Shown here: positions 19,057 to 27,139 of the stretch, one piece after another
Numbering within the stretch: the first letter of the stretch is position 1
Layout of the letters: every line of letters starts with the position of its first letter
DNA from: Gracilaria vermiculophylla
Lineage: Eukaryota; Rhodophyta; Florideophyceae; Gracilariales; Gracilariaceae
Reading direction: 5' to 3'
DNA length: 27,139 bases
NCBI GenBank assembly: GCA_019155205.2
Contig: JAHNZQ020000004.1
Coordinates: 3,206,068-3,233,206 of the forward strand
The notes under the pieces: generated by a model
Seen by the model: only the letters and a program-made list of their open reading frames with translations
Database searches by the model: none
What the model was told of the DNA's origin: nothing
Position numbers and translations under genes: made by a program

Positions 19057-19752
19057 TTAATCTATCTCATAAAACAATCAAATTTGTAATCCACAACTTC
19101 CTAATTTTGTATATAAAGTTTCTTGTATAAACTCTACATGATTTTTTAATGAAACTAGAGACATTGGTCCTGAACTTTGTTGTATGCTTTTTGCCATTTG
19201 ACTTTTTGTATTATCAAATCGACCCACAATACGAACTTTAAATCCTTTTAAATAAATTAAGCGTATCCCCTGTGTAGAGTAAACAATTTTATAACTATTT
19301 AAATGTTTTTTAAGAAATAGACATATTTGTCATAAAACTTTATTTGGATTTTTGTTTTGCGCAAATAAATATAATGCATAATTTGTTATTAAATTTGTTG
19401 TTGTTATTAAATTTGTTCGTTTATAAATTTTAATACTAATTTTTACTAAAAATCAATTAAATATTACTTTTGACAACTTTTTTATTAAAGATAAATATTT
19501 ATCTAAATGATTTGTAGATAATTCCGTAAAATAAATATTTAAAAGAAGTTTATTTTCGATATATCAAAACTCTTGGTCATGTATTAAAAACTTATTCGAA
19601 TATATAATCCTGTTTATCGTTTTTTCGATTTGTAATTGTTTAAAAATAAACTTTACATAACAAGAATTAAATTTACCATAGCTTTGTATTGCAATTTCTC
19701 ATACTTGAGATAAACCAAGTCTGAGGCTTATAGGATTTATTTTTTTTGTCAT
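19057..19752 (-). CDS. rps3: Ribosomal protein uS3
   Basis: 231 residues, a small-subunit head protein at the mRNA entry. It starts MTKKINPISLRLGLSQVW, the conserved G.K.NP...RLG opening of uS3. The middle is divergent and Lys/Ile rich. The C-terminal domain GIRLIYLKGFKVRIVGRFDNTKSQMAKSIQQSSGPMSL matches the uS3 block (G.....G R..G.e.A). rpl16 follows directly. The gene begins 7 bases from the 3' end of LSU rRNA. Confidence 0.93.
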
Positions 19753-19759
19753 AATTTTT

Positions 19760-20044
19760 GGTTAAGTTAAATCAAAATTTTTCTGAATAATTCGGATTTG
19801 TTAAAAACTTTTAAGTTACTTATTACTAAAGACTATTTTCAAACCGATCTATCTAATGGTCTTTTAGACTATTCTTGAAAAATATAAAAAGAATACTTAA
19901 TACACTTGATGCATTCAGTATTTATTAAAAACTAACTTAACTACTTGACTATGCTATTGGCATAACAATCAATTCATCAGAGGTTAGCGTATTCTGGTCC
20001 TCTCGTACTAAGAATACACTTTGTATTTTTCTTTTCTTACAGTA

Positions 20045-20081
<37 letters not shown>

Positions 20082-22422
20082 ACTCACGTACCTTTTTCAC
20101 TAGCGAACAACTAGACCCTTGAAATCTACTTCAATTCCAGGATAAGATGAGTCGACATCGAGGTATCAAACCGTGACGTCAATATGAACTCTTAGTCACG
20201 ATGAATCTGTTATCCCTAGAGTTCCTTTTATCTGTTAAACGATATTAATTCCACACTTAAATATCGGGTCACTATGACTGACTTTCGTCCCAATTTGATT
20301 TATGAATCTTATTGTCAAGCAAGTTTTTACCATTATGTTCTTCATTATTTGTATAAAATAATTGCAACTTACTTTCGTACACCTCCGTTACTATTTAGGA
20401 GGTACTCGTCCCAAGTAAACTTTCTCTTTTAAACGGTCTTTATAATATTATTATATAAATCAAGTAAAAAATTAAGTTTAACGAGTGGTATTTCATAGAT
20501 ATGAAAAATCATTCCCACCTTTTCTTTACAATTTAACAATATTTTACAATTTAAAATTAAAGTAAAGGATCTAGGGTCTTTCCGTCTTACTGTAAGTAAT
20601 CTACATTTTCATAGATAATGTAATTTCGCTGAAGTTATATTGGAGACAGTGAAGTAATCGTTACGCCATTCATGCAGGACGGAATTTACCCGCCAAGGAA
20701 TTTCGCTACCTAAGGATTCTTATAGTTAGAACCGCCGTTTACTTAGATTTAAAAAGTAGGCTTTTTAACCTAAATTTTTTATTTTTAAGCACTGGGCAGG
20801 CTTCAGACCCTATACTTTTTTTTACAAATTTGCAGAGTCCTGTGGTTTTGTTAACCAGTCGTTACTTCTTATTTTATGCTACCCTTAAATAGGGCTCTCT
20901 TTCTAGCGAACATACAGAGTTAATTTGCCGAGTTCCTTCAATATAATTCTTTCATTCACTTTTAATTTTTTTAATTAAGTTACCTGTGTCGGTTTAAGTA
21001 CGGTTTGCTATTATTATAATTTTTTCTCGAAAATAGTTCAAATTAGTTTTTTTGCCTTAACTACTTATAAAAATATTTGTTCTATTTTTTTCATGTTTTT
21101 TAAAACACATATAAAAAGTTTAGAATTTTCTATTAATTCCTATCGAGTACAATTTTCATTCACCTCTTAAGGACCGACTAACTCAACGTATTCGAAATTA
21201 CGTTGAAACCCTTAAACTTTAAGCGATTACGATTTTTTAACGTAATTTTCGCTACTCATATCAGCATTAGCACTTCTGTTAATTTTAAAAATTTTACAAT
21301 CAGAAAAAGTTTACAGAACGTTTCACTACCATTAAACATAATATATATGTATTAATCCGCTACTTCGATATAAAACTTAAAGTTTCTTTAAATTTTAAAT
21401 TAAAGAAAGAAAAATAATGAGCTAAAACGCTTTCTCTAATGAAAGGCTGCTTCTAAGCCTAGCAAAGTTGTTATTTGTACTTTATTTAATTTTCTTCCCT
21501 AAGTTTTAATTTAGAAATCTTAGTATTCGATCTGGATTGTTTTCCTTTCGTCTATAAACCTTATCGCTCATAGACTGTCTGCTAATTCTTTGATGCTTTA
21601 ATTCGGAGTTAAAAAAAACTCAGTAAACTTTTACATCCCTTTATTTTTTTTGTACTCTAACTTAAGATTCAAAATAATTAACGTAGTACTAAAATACATT
21701 TCGTGAAAAACCGGCTATCTCCAGGTTTGATTAGTCTTTCGCTCCTAGCTATAAGTCATCTCTATATTTTGCTACATATACGAGTTCGGTCCTCAAAAAC
21801 ATTTTAAAGTATCTTCAACCTGCTCACAACTAGATCACCTGGTTTCAGGTTTAATACACATTACTTTTAATGCCTGTTTATTAATAATTAAGCTTGCAAC
21901 GTATATTAACTTGCTGATTCATTATGCAAAAGGCACTTCGTCGTTATACACTTCGAAAACTTTTAAACACCTAACTCAAATTGTTCTTTTTGAACGTCTT
22001 TACCTTTCCCTCACGGTACTCATTCACTATAGGTTGAAAAATTTTTTAAGCTTAGAAGGTGGTTCTCCTTTATTCATACAAATTAAAATTCGTATTACTT
22101 AAAAGTTTTATTAAAAAGTTTTCATCAATACAGGACTTATACCTTTTTCAGTAAATTGTAAATCTATACTTTTTACTAAGCTTTCATTCGCGTTCGTTCA
22201 CCATTACTAGCGAATTCTCGATTGATTTTAAATTAGTGTTACTTAGATGATTCAATTCACACTATTTTTAAAGTTATTTTTTTGTGAGTTTACTCTTAAA
22301 CTATGGAAATTTATAGATCACAGGCCTATGCCTCCTTATAACTTTTCGCAGCGCGGCGTCCAAAATTTTTCACCAAGGTTTTTATTAAGTGCTCGTTATA
22401 AAAATTTTGATATCCCTTAACC
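19760..22422 (-). rRNA. rnl: Large subunit ribosomal RNA
   Basis: About 2,663 bases. The ends pair as in E. coli 23S: 5' GGTTAAG (22422-22416) with 3' CTTAACC (19766-19760). Internal markers are the sarcin-ricin loop AGTACGAGAGGACC (complement at about 19996-20009) and GTAAGACGGAAAGACCC (complement near 20573-20590), with well-conserved peptidyl-transferase segments near 20100-20230. No intron is evident. Several small ORFs on both strands inside are chance frames. Confidence 0.95.
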
Positions 22423-22431
22423 AAGATATTA

Positions 22432-22737
22432 TTAGCCTTTCATTAAATGCATTAATTCTACAGTAATGACATTACGTATACGATAATAAATAACTAAAAT
22501 TGCTAAGCCTATTGAAGATTCAGCGGCTGCTACTGTTAAAATTAACAACGAAAAAATTTGGCCTGTAATATCATCCAAATAAATCGATGCAAAAATTAAA
22601 TTAAAACTTATAGATAAAAACATCATTTCTAATGACATTAACATAACAAGAATATTTTTTTGGTTTAAAAATATTCCCAGAACACTTATTAAAAACAATA
22701 AAATAGAAGTACTTGTATTATTTACAAAAGTTAACAT
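22432..22737 (-). CDS. nad4L: NADH dehydrogenase subunit 4L
   Basis: 101 residues with three membrane helices, a small complex I subunit next to nad6 and nad2 in the membrane arm. The central block NILVMLMSLEMMFLSISFNLIF carries the conserved Glu in helix 2, followed by TGQIFSLLILTVAAAESSIGLAILVIYYR with the second conserved Glu (AAAESSIGLA). It lies between the SSU and LSU rRNA genes, 9 bases from LSU. Confidence 0.98.
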   Translation of the reverse strand: MLTFVNNTSTSILLFLISVLGIFLNQKNILVMLMSLEMMFLSISFNLIFASIYLDDITGQIFSLLILTVAAAESSIGLAILVIYYRIRNVITVELMHLMKG

Positions 22738-22774
22738 ATTTTTAATTTTAATTATGGGATAGTAGAGTTATTTA

Positions 22775-22787
22775 AATTTTCCAGCCA

Positions 22788-22821
<34 letters not shown>

Positions 22822-23420
22822 CTCTAGTCCTTTTTTTACTATAAATCACCATTTTTAAAAAGTAATTTTCAAATAAAATAAATTCCCATAGCGTGACGGG
22901 CGGTGTGTACAAAACCCGAGAACATATTCACCGTAACGTTCTGATTTACGATTACTAGCAATTCCAACTTCATATTTTCGAGTTACAGAAAACAATCCGA
23001 ATTTTAATTTACTTTTTGAGAGTTGCTTGAACTTGCATTTTTGCTTCTTTTTGAATAAATTATTGTAGCACATGAAAGTAGCCCAATCTATTAGGGTCAT
23101 GAGGACTTGACGTCGTTCCTTCCTTCCTTTAAGATATCTTTAACAGTTTATATTCAAAAATATAGAAGAGTTTTGTCCGTTTATTGGAATGAACCAAACG
23201 CTTCACAGCACGGACTGACGACAGCCATGCAACACCTGTAATATATTCAAAGATTGGTAAGATTTCGCGCGTATTATCGATTTAAACCACATGCTCCACT
23301 GCTTGTGCGGGTTCCCGTCAATTCCTTTGAGTTTTAATCTTGCGATCGTAGTTCCCAGGCGGAGCGTTTCACGCGTTAGCTATATTTCTGAGTAATCAAA
23401 AATTAACGCTCATCGTTCAG

Positions 23421-23459
<39 letters not shown>

Positions 23460-24150
23460 ATGCTTTAATATCTCAGTGTCAGTTTTATTCTAGATTATTG
23501 TTTACACTATCGAGGTTCCTTTAAATATCAAAACATTTTACTGTTACATTTAAAATTCCATAATCTTTTCTTAAACTCTAGAAAATCAGTTTTTTAGTCA
23601 CTTTAAAAATAAAATTTAAAATTTAAACTAAAATTTAAGTTTCCACCTACATATGCTTTACGCCCAATAAATTGAAATAACGTTAGCCCTTCCCGTTTTA
23701 CCGCGGCTGCTGGCACGAAATTAGCCAGGACTTTTATTAATTTATCATTATTGTATTAATTTTAATGTTTTAAAACAAAAAGTTTTATTCACATATGTGA
23801 TTTAGCTGGGTCAAGCTTTCGCTCATTGCCCAAAATTCCCCACTGCTGCCTTTTAATAAAGTTTGGACCGTATCTCAATTCCAATGTGGTTGCTCATCTT
23901 CACAGACCAACTAAAGATCATAAGCTTGGTGCACTTTTTTTACACCAACAACTTAATCTTTTATAGACTTTTCTCAAAGCGATAAAATCTTTTCATGTAT
24001 TTAACAATTATTTGAGGTTAATTTCTATATTTTACTCACCCGTTCACCATTAATTTATAACTATTTAAATAAATTTATTTGATTTGCATGTGTTAAGCCA
24101 ATCACTAACGTTTATTCTGAGCCAGGATCAAACTCTTTTAAAAATTTATG
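22775..24150 (-). rRNA. rns: Small subunit ribosomal RNA
   Basis: About 1,375 bases; ends are estimated. The 5' region has GAGTTTGATCCTGGCTCAG. The 530 loop (GCCAGCAGCCGCGGTA), the 790 loop (GGATTAGATACCCCTGTAG), the 900 region (AAACTCAAAGGAATTGACGG) and the decoding region (GTACACACCGCCCGTCACG, then GAAGTCGTAACAAGGTAGCC) are all recognisable on the reverse strand. The 3' tail reads GGGGAACCTGTGGCTGGAAA and lacks the CCUCC anti-Shine-Dalgarno found in bacteria. Confidence 0.95.
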
Positions 24151-24210
24151 TTGTTTTTCTGTTGTTTTTCTAACTATCCCAATTTATACTGTTGAGTAAA
24201 AACAAGATTT

Positions 24211-24417
24211 TCATTGAATTAAACTGAAAGTTACACCACTTTCCGTAGAAATTAATTCAGCCAAAACTTTTTTATTTAATAATATGTTTTCTGTTGAAAT
24301 AAAAAAACTAAATAAGTTGTATTTTGATGTTAAAATGCGTATATGATTAATACTTTTTCTTCGAAAAGCACGTTTTTTGTTTTTACGACTTTTTGTTTTT
24401 AAAAGTTCTGTTTTCAT
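24211..24417 (-). CDS. rpl20: Ribosomal protein bL20
   Basis: 68 residues, a large-subunit assembly protein. The part KNKKRAFRRKSINHIRILTSKYNLFSFFI matches the bL20 block (KR..FR.LWI.RIN......G..YS.FI), and the end NKKVLAELISTESGVTFSLI matches the L.RKVLADLA..D...F..L tail. It is shorter than bacterial bL20 (about 118) because the basic N-terminal extension is mostly missing, as in other mitochondrial copies. It lies upstream of the SSU rRNA, a position also known in florideophytes. Confidence 0.88.
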   Translation of the reverse strand: MKTELLKTKSRKNKKRAFRRKSINHIRILTSKYNLFSFFISTENILLNKKVLAELISTESGVTFSLIQ

Positions 24418-24444
24418 AGTAGTTTCGTATGTAAAAATTGCTTT

Positions 24445-24519
24445 GTACGGGAATAGGACTTGAACCTATAGTTTTAGATCATGAGTCTAATGAGTTAACC
24501 ATATTTACTCCATCCCGTT
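24445..24519 (-). tRNA. trnfM(cau): tRNA-Met (CAU), initiator-like
   Basis: Reverse strand: acceptor AACGGGA with TCCCGTA. Six pairs form but the terminal 1-72 pair is an A-A mismatch, a feature of bacterial-type initiator tRNA. The anticodon arm TTAGA-CTCATGA-TCTAA gives CAT. T arm ATAGG-TTCAAGT-CCTAT. Confidence 0.85.
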
Positions 24520-24529
24520 ATCAAAAGAC

Positions 24530-24602
24530 TACTCCTAGTGGGACTCGAACCCACATTTATGCCACGAAAAAGCATTGTCTTTTACCCTTAAACGATAGGA
24601 GC
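24530..24602 (-). tRNA. trnE(uuc): tRNA-Glu (UUC)
   Basis: Reverse strand: acceptor GCTCCTA / TAGGAGT. The anticodon arm ATGCT-TTTTCGT-GGCAT gives anticodon TTC. T arm GTGGG-TTCGAGT-CCCAC. It begins right at the rps12 stop codon with no spacer. Confidence 0.94.
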
Positions 24603-24971
24603 TTAATTTTTTTTGCTGCCATATTTCGACCGACTTTGTTTTCGAGTATTTACCCCTGATAAATCAAAAGAACCTCTTACTAAATGATATTTCACCCCGG
24701 GTAAATCTTTAACTCGCCCTCCTCGAATTAAAACTATTGAATGTTCTTGTAATACATGACCTTCCCCAGGAATATATCCCGTAACTAATTTTCCTGTACT
24801 AAGTTGCACTTTAACAACTTTACGTTCTGCTGAATTTGGTTTTTTAGGATTCATGGTAAAAACTTTTAAGCAGACGCCTTTTTTTTGAGGACACTTCTCT
24901 AAAGCTGTAGATTTAGTTTTTCGTATTTTTTTTTGTCTATATGATTTTAATAATTGGTTAAATGTCGGCAT
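24603..24971 (-). CDS. rps12: Ribosomal protein uS12
   Basis: 122 residues, a decoding-centre protein of the small subunit. It begins MPTFNQLLK; the blocks [73 protein letters not shown] and the basic tail are all canonical, including the PKKPNSA and GRVKDLPG loops. The start overlaps the end of tatC by 25 bases in a different frame. The stop directly touches tRNA-Glu. Confidence 0.99.
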   Translation of the reverse strand: MPTFNQLLKSYRQKKIRKTKSTALEKCPQKKGVCLKVFTMNPKKPNSAERKVVKVQLSTGKLVTGYIPGEGHVLQEHSIVLIRGGRVKDLPGVKYHLVRGSFDLSGVNTRKQSRSKYGSKKN

Positions 24972-25714
24972 GGTTTATTAAACTCTTTATTATGTAATTT
25001 ATAACAAACTAACAAAAAAACTATCTCAAATATGCTAAATATCAGCATAATCAACAAAAATTGTAAAAAACCATCTGGAGGGGTTAATAAAAATAATATA
25101 CATAATATTACAAATATCAAAGACTTACGATAATGTTTAATTAAAAAATAAATTTGACTTATTTTTAGTAAAACTCAAGCATGGCGTAATAACAAAATTC
25201 CTAAAAAAGTGAAAGAACTTATCGAGTAACGAAATACAACTACTCATTGTATGTAACTTATAATTCTAAATTCAACCAAAATTGTAAATAAATGATTATT
25301 TTTTATTTCTCATTTTGTTAGTATATATAAAATAGATGGTAAGAAAAAGACATATACTAAACCTAAACTAATCAAGGCGGCAATAAAAGAAATATTAAAT
25401 GATTTTAAAAAAAATTTGAGTTGATATACGTATCAACCAGAGCTACTGAACTTATAAATATGAAAAGTTCAATAAGGAAAAACAAAAAAAGCGGATTTAG
25501 ATATAATTAAAAATCAAGCAACGTCAAACAAATCCATTACATTCGTAAGGATAAATTTTTTTGTTTCAAATTTTACGAAAGGGTAAGTTTCAAAAAAAAT
25601 TAAATAATATATGTTTAAACTAGCAATGGCAATACAAAACAGAAAACTTAAACTTACATAAAATAATCGGAAAAGTAGTTCTAAAGAATATATAAAAGCA
25701 AGCTTTTGGAACAT
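24947..25714 (-). CDS. tatC: Twin-arginine translocase subunit TatC
   Basis: 255 residues with about six membrane segments. TatC recognises folded Tat substrates; in mitochondria the likely client is the Rieske protein. The N-terminus [12 protein letters not shown] resembles the cytosolic HL.ELR.R motif. The segment [24 protein letters not shown] (about residues 80-104) corresponds to P...YQ.W.FI.PGLY..E.K; the usual Glu appears as Gln here. Near the C-terminus [24 protein letters not shown] matches the conserved TPPD...Q..L..P...LYE. Six or more UGA codons encode Trp. It overlaps rps12 by 25 bases. Also called ymf16 or secY-like in red algae. Confidence 0.95.
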
Positions 25715-25717
25715 AAC

Positions 25718-25791
25718 TGAGTGTATTAGGATTTGAACCTAAGATCTATAAATTAAAAGTTTACTGCTTTACCAAATTAAGCTATACACTC
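25718..25791 (-). tRNA. trnK(uuu): tRNA-Lys (UUU)
   Basis: Reverse strand: acceptor GAGTGTA / TACACTC. The anticodon arm GTAAA-CTTTTAA-TTTAT gives anticodon TTT. T arm TTAGG-TTCAAAT-CCTAA. It lies 3 bases before the tatC start. Confidence 0.94.
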
Positions 25792-25803
25792 TCTTTAGTT
25801 TAA

Positions 25804-25878
25804 CGTGTTTGGAAAGAATCGAACTTTCAATCTTTAAATTCGTAGTTTAATGCTTTATCCTAGTTAAGCTACAAACAC
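25804..25878 (-). tRNA. trnR(acg): tRNA-Arg (ACG)
   Basis: Reverse strand: acceptor GTGTTTG / CAAACAC. The anticodon arm TTAAA-CTACGAA-TTTAA gives anticodon ACG, reading CGN after wobble modification. T arm GAAAG-TTCGATT-CTTTC. Confidence 0.93.
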
Positions 25879-25897
25879 TTTGAAAAGTTATCTAAAC

Positions 25898-25970
25898 TGA
25901 GCAATAATGGATTTGAACCATTAACCTTTTCGGTGTAAACGAAATACTCTGCCTATTGAGTTAATTGCTC
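25898..25970 (-). tRNA. trnV(uac): tRNA-Val (UAC)
   Basis: Reverse strand: acceptor GAGCAAT / ATTGCTC. The anticodon arm TTTCG-TTTACAC-CGAAA gives anticodon TAC. T arm AATGG-TTCAAAT-CCATT. Confidence 0.95.
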
Positions 25971-25978
25971 AATTCGAA

Positions 25979-26050
25979 CTTCCTGAGTAGGACTCGAACC
26001 TACAATCTAATGGTTAACAGCCATACGCTCTACCTTTAAGCTATCAGGAA
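25979..26050 (-). tRNA. trnN(guu): tRNA-Asn (GUU)
   Basis: Reverse strand: acceptor TTCCTGA / TCAGGAA. The anticodon arm TATGG-CTGTTAA-CCATT gives anticodon GTT, with the outermost stem pair a U-U mismatch. T arm GTAGG-TTCGAGT-CCTAC. First gene of the - strand unit. Confidence 0.94.
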
Positions 26051-26242
26051 ATCTCTATATTAATTAAGTCGTAACAAAATAATCTTGCTTACTTTACTCT
26101 TTATTAACTAAATTTACATATAAGTTGTTGAAAGTTTAGATCATATTGACTAATAATTTGTCAAACTATATTTGAAGTTATACTTCGTTATCAAAAAATT
26201 ATATACTCTTAAATTACACACAGATTTTTAGTAAAAGATAAC
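26051..26242. other. AT-rich noncoding spacer upstream of the - strand unit
   Basis: About 190 bases without a usable ORF or tRNA, lying between the first gene of the - strand unit and the 31-bp array. It is the best candidate place for the promoter of that unit, but no consensus promoter could be recognised. It contains AAGTCGTAACAA (26066-26077), the same 12 bases as the conserved SSU rRNA 3' region. Confidence 0.6.
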
Positions 26243-26592
26243 GTATAGTATAGTATAGTTATTAGTGTATAGAGTATAGTATAGTATAGTTATTAGTGTA
26301 TAGAGTATAGTATAGTATAGTTATTAGTGTATAGAGTATAGTATAGTATAGTTATTAGTGTATAGAGTATAGTATAGTATAGTTATTAGTGTATAGAGTA
26401 TAGTATAGTATATTTATTAGTGTATAGAGTATAGTATAGTATAGTTATTAGTGTATAGAGTATAGTATAGTATAGTTATTAGTGTATAGAGTATAGTATA
26501 GTATAGTTATTAGTGTATAGAGTATAGTATAGTATAGTTATTAGTGTATAGAGTATAGTATAGTTATTAGTGTATAGAGTATAGTATAGTAT
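26243..26592. repeat. 31-bp tandem repeat array, main copy
   Basis: Units start at 26259 and every 31 bases to 26538 (ten units), then one at 26564. Two variants occur: a G-to-T change at 26413, and a unit at 26538 shortened to 26 bases by loss of one GTATA-type pentamer. Orientation and sequence match the arrays at 1-169 and 26964-27139. It is directly followed by copy B of the tRNA-Arg cassette. Confidence 0.95.
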
Positions 26593-26604
26593 GGAGGAAT
26601 GGTA

Positions 26605-26677
26605 GCGTTTTTAGTTTAATGGATAAAACATCAATCTTCTAAATTGATCATTGAAGGTTCGAATCCTTCAAAACGCA
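26605..26677 (+). tRNA. trnR(ucu): tRNA-Arg (UCU), copy B
   Basis: Identical to the tRNA at 182-254, with anticodon TCT. It is either a real second copy or the same gene seen twice because the contig ends overlap. Confidence 0.9.
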
Positions 26678-26700
26678 AAGTTGTTAAGCTTTATCATAAT

Positions 26701-26787
26701 TGAGAAGAATGGGATTCGAACCCATGATACTTTTTTAAGCATGACGATTTAGCAAACCGTTGTTTTAGACCACTCAACCATCTTCTC
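26701..26787 (-). tRNA. trnS(gcu): tRNA-Ser (GCU), copy B
   Basis: Identical to the tRNA at 278-364, with anticodon GCT and a long variable arm, on the reverse strand. Confidence 0.9.
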
Positions 26788-26808
26788 CAAGTTTATAAAA
26801 TTTGTTGA

Positions 26809-26938
26809 GGAGGGGTTTTCCCCTTATATAGGTGTTTTTTTTGCATAGGTCCCCCAAAGTTGGCACTGAACGCGCGTTCAGTGCCAACTTTGGGGGACCT
26901 ATGCAAAAAAAACACCTATATAAGGGGAAAACCCCTCC
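26809..26938. repeat. Perfect 130-bp palindrome, 65-bp arms (copy B)
   Basis: Centre between 26873 and 26874. It is the same as copy A, but the right flank continues CCTCC and pairs with GGAGG on the left, so the arms are five bases longer. This longer form may be the intact one and copy A the form trimmed at its right edge. Confidence 0.95.
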
Positions 26939-26956
26939 CCCCCCGTAGGGGGGGAG
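26935..26956. repeat. C-run/G-run hairpin next to palindrome B
   Basis: CT followed by eight C, then GTA, then seven G and AG: a nine-pair stem with a very short loop. It partly overlaps the right edge of palindrome B. Such a pure C/G hairpin is striking in this AT-rich genome and is absent beside copy A. Run lengths could be affected by sequencing error. Confidence 0.8.
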
Positions 26957-26963
26957 AAGAGTT

Positions 26964-27139
26964 TTAGTGTATAGAGTATAGTATAGTTATTAGTGTATAG
27001 AGTATAGTATAGTATAGTTATTAGTGTATAGAGTATAGTATAGTATAGTTATTAGTGTATAGAGTATAGTATAGTATAGTTATTAGTGTATAGAGTATAG
27101 TATAGTATAGTTATTAGTGTATAGAGTATAGTATAGTAT
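26964..27139. repeat. 31-bp tandem repeat array, right end
   Basis: A shortened first unit, then units at 26987, 27018, 27049, 27080 and 27111. The last is cut at the same phase as the unit at 141-169. Bases 26975-27139 equal bases 5-169, so the contig end overlaps its start. Closing the circle on this overlap gives a length of 26,970. Confidence 0.93.

Larger units (their letters stand above)
26593..26933. repeat. Long direct repeat, copy B (tRNA-Arg, tRNA-Ser, palindrome)
   Basis: Identical to 170-510 at an offset of 26,423 bases. After the palindrome it continues not into the genome but into a C/G-run hairpin and another 31-bp array. This argues either for a true tandem duplication in a circle or for a terminal redundancy with a variant junction. 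Confidence 0.9.

Noticed and set aside
21911..22102. ORF of 63 codons on the + strand
   Set aside because: It lies antisense inside the LSU rRNA gene and has no recognisable protein features.
22855..23100. ORF of 81 codons on the - strand
   Set aside because: It lies within the SSU rRNA, covering the conserved decoding region; the open frame is a by-product of rRNA sequence.
26170..26190. GAAGTTATACTTCGTTAT, resembling half of a loxP-type recombinase site
   Set aside because: Only a loose, AT-rich likeness without a second proper arm and spacer; likely chance.

Overview
This window is an essentially complete mitochondrial genome of a red alga, most likely Florideophyceae. It has the full set of respiratory-chain genes (nad1-6, nad4L, cob, cox1-3, sdhB/C/D, atp4/6/8/9), tatC, rps3, rps11, rps12, rpl16 and rpl20, both large rRNAs and 24 different tRNAs. 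UGA is read as tryptophan: it lies in-frame at conserved Trp positions throughout, and the tRNA-Trp has a UCA anticodon. sdhB/C/D plus tatC, the cox1-cox2-cox3-atp4 block facing nad6, nad4L between the two rRNAs, and an ORF-less group II intron in tRNA-Ile(GAU) together point to a florideophyte. No tRNA-Thr was found.

Layout. From about 530 to 13,112 nearly everything is on the + strand: tRNAs Tyr, Ala, Trp, a divergent rpl5-like gene, atp6, atp8, nad5, split tRNA-Ile, nad4, sdhD, nad2, nad1, nad3, a 5S rRNA, rps11, tRNAs, atp9, tRNAs, sdhC, sdhB, nad6, tRNA-Leu. A 17-bp-stem hairpin at 13,119-13,158 separates this unit from a converging - strand unit. Read from its promoter-proximal end, that unit carries tRNAs Asn, Val, Arg, Lys, then tatC, rps12, tRNA-Glu, tRNA-fMet, rpl20, SSU rRNA, nad4L, LSU rRNA, rps3, rpl16, tRNA-Asp, cox1, cox2, a 42-codon TatA-like ORF, cox3, atp4, tRNAs Gly, Gln, Leu and cob. 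Genes are packed with gaps of 0 to 40 bases.

The divergent region (26,051 to the end, then 1 to about 530) is the only loose part. It holds 31-bp tandem arrays, tRNA-Arg(UCU), a - strand tRNA-Ser(GCU) and a perfect 120-bp GC-rich palindrome. A 342-bp cassette of tRNA-Arg, tRNA-Ser and palindrome occurs identically at both ends, offset by 26,423 bases, but what follows the palindrome differs. The last 165 bases also match bases 5-169. The window is therefore either a circle with a tandemly duplicated cassette (about 26,970 bp) or an assembly with redundant ends.

Points that go beyond a routine annotation: a TatA-like small protein filling the cox2-cox3 spacer in a genome that also encodes TatC; a recognisable 5S rRNA between nad3 and rps11; divergent rpl5-like and rps10-like ORFs; and the palindrome and repeat cassette.
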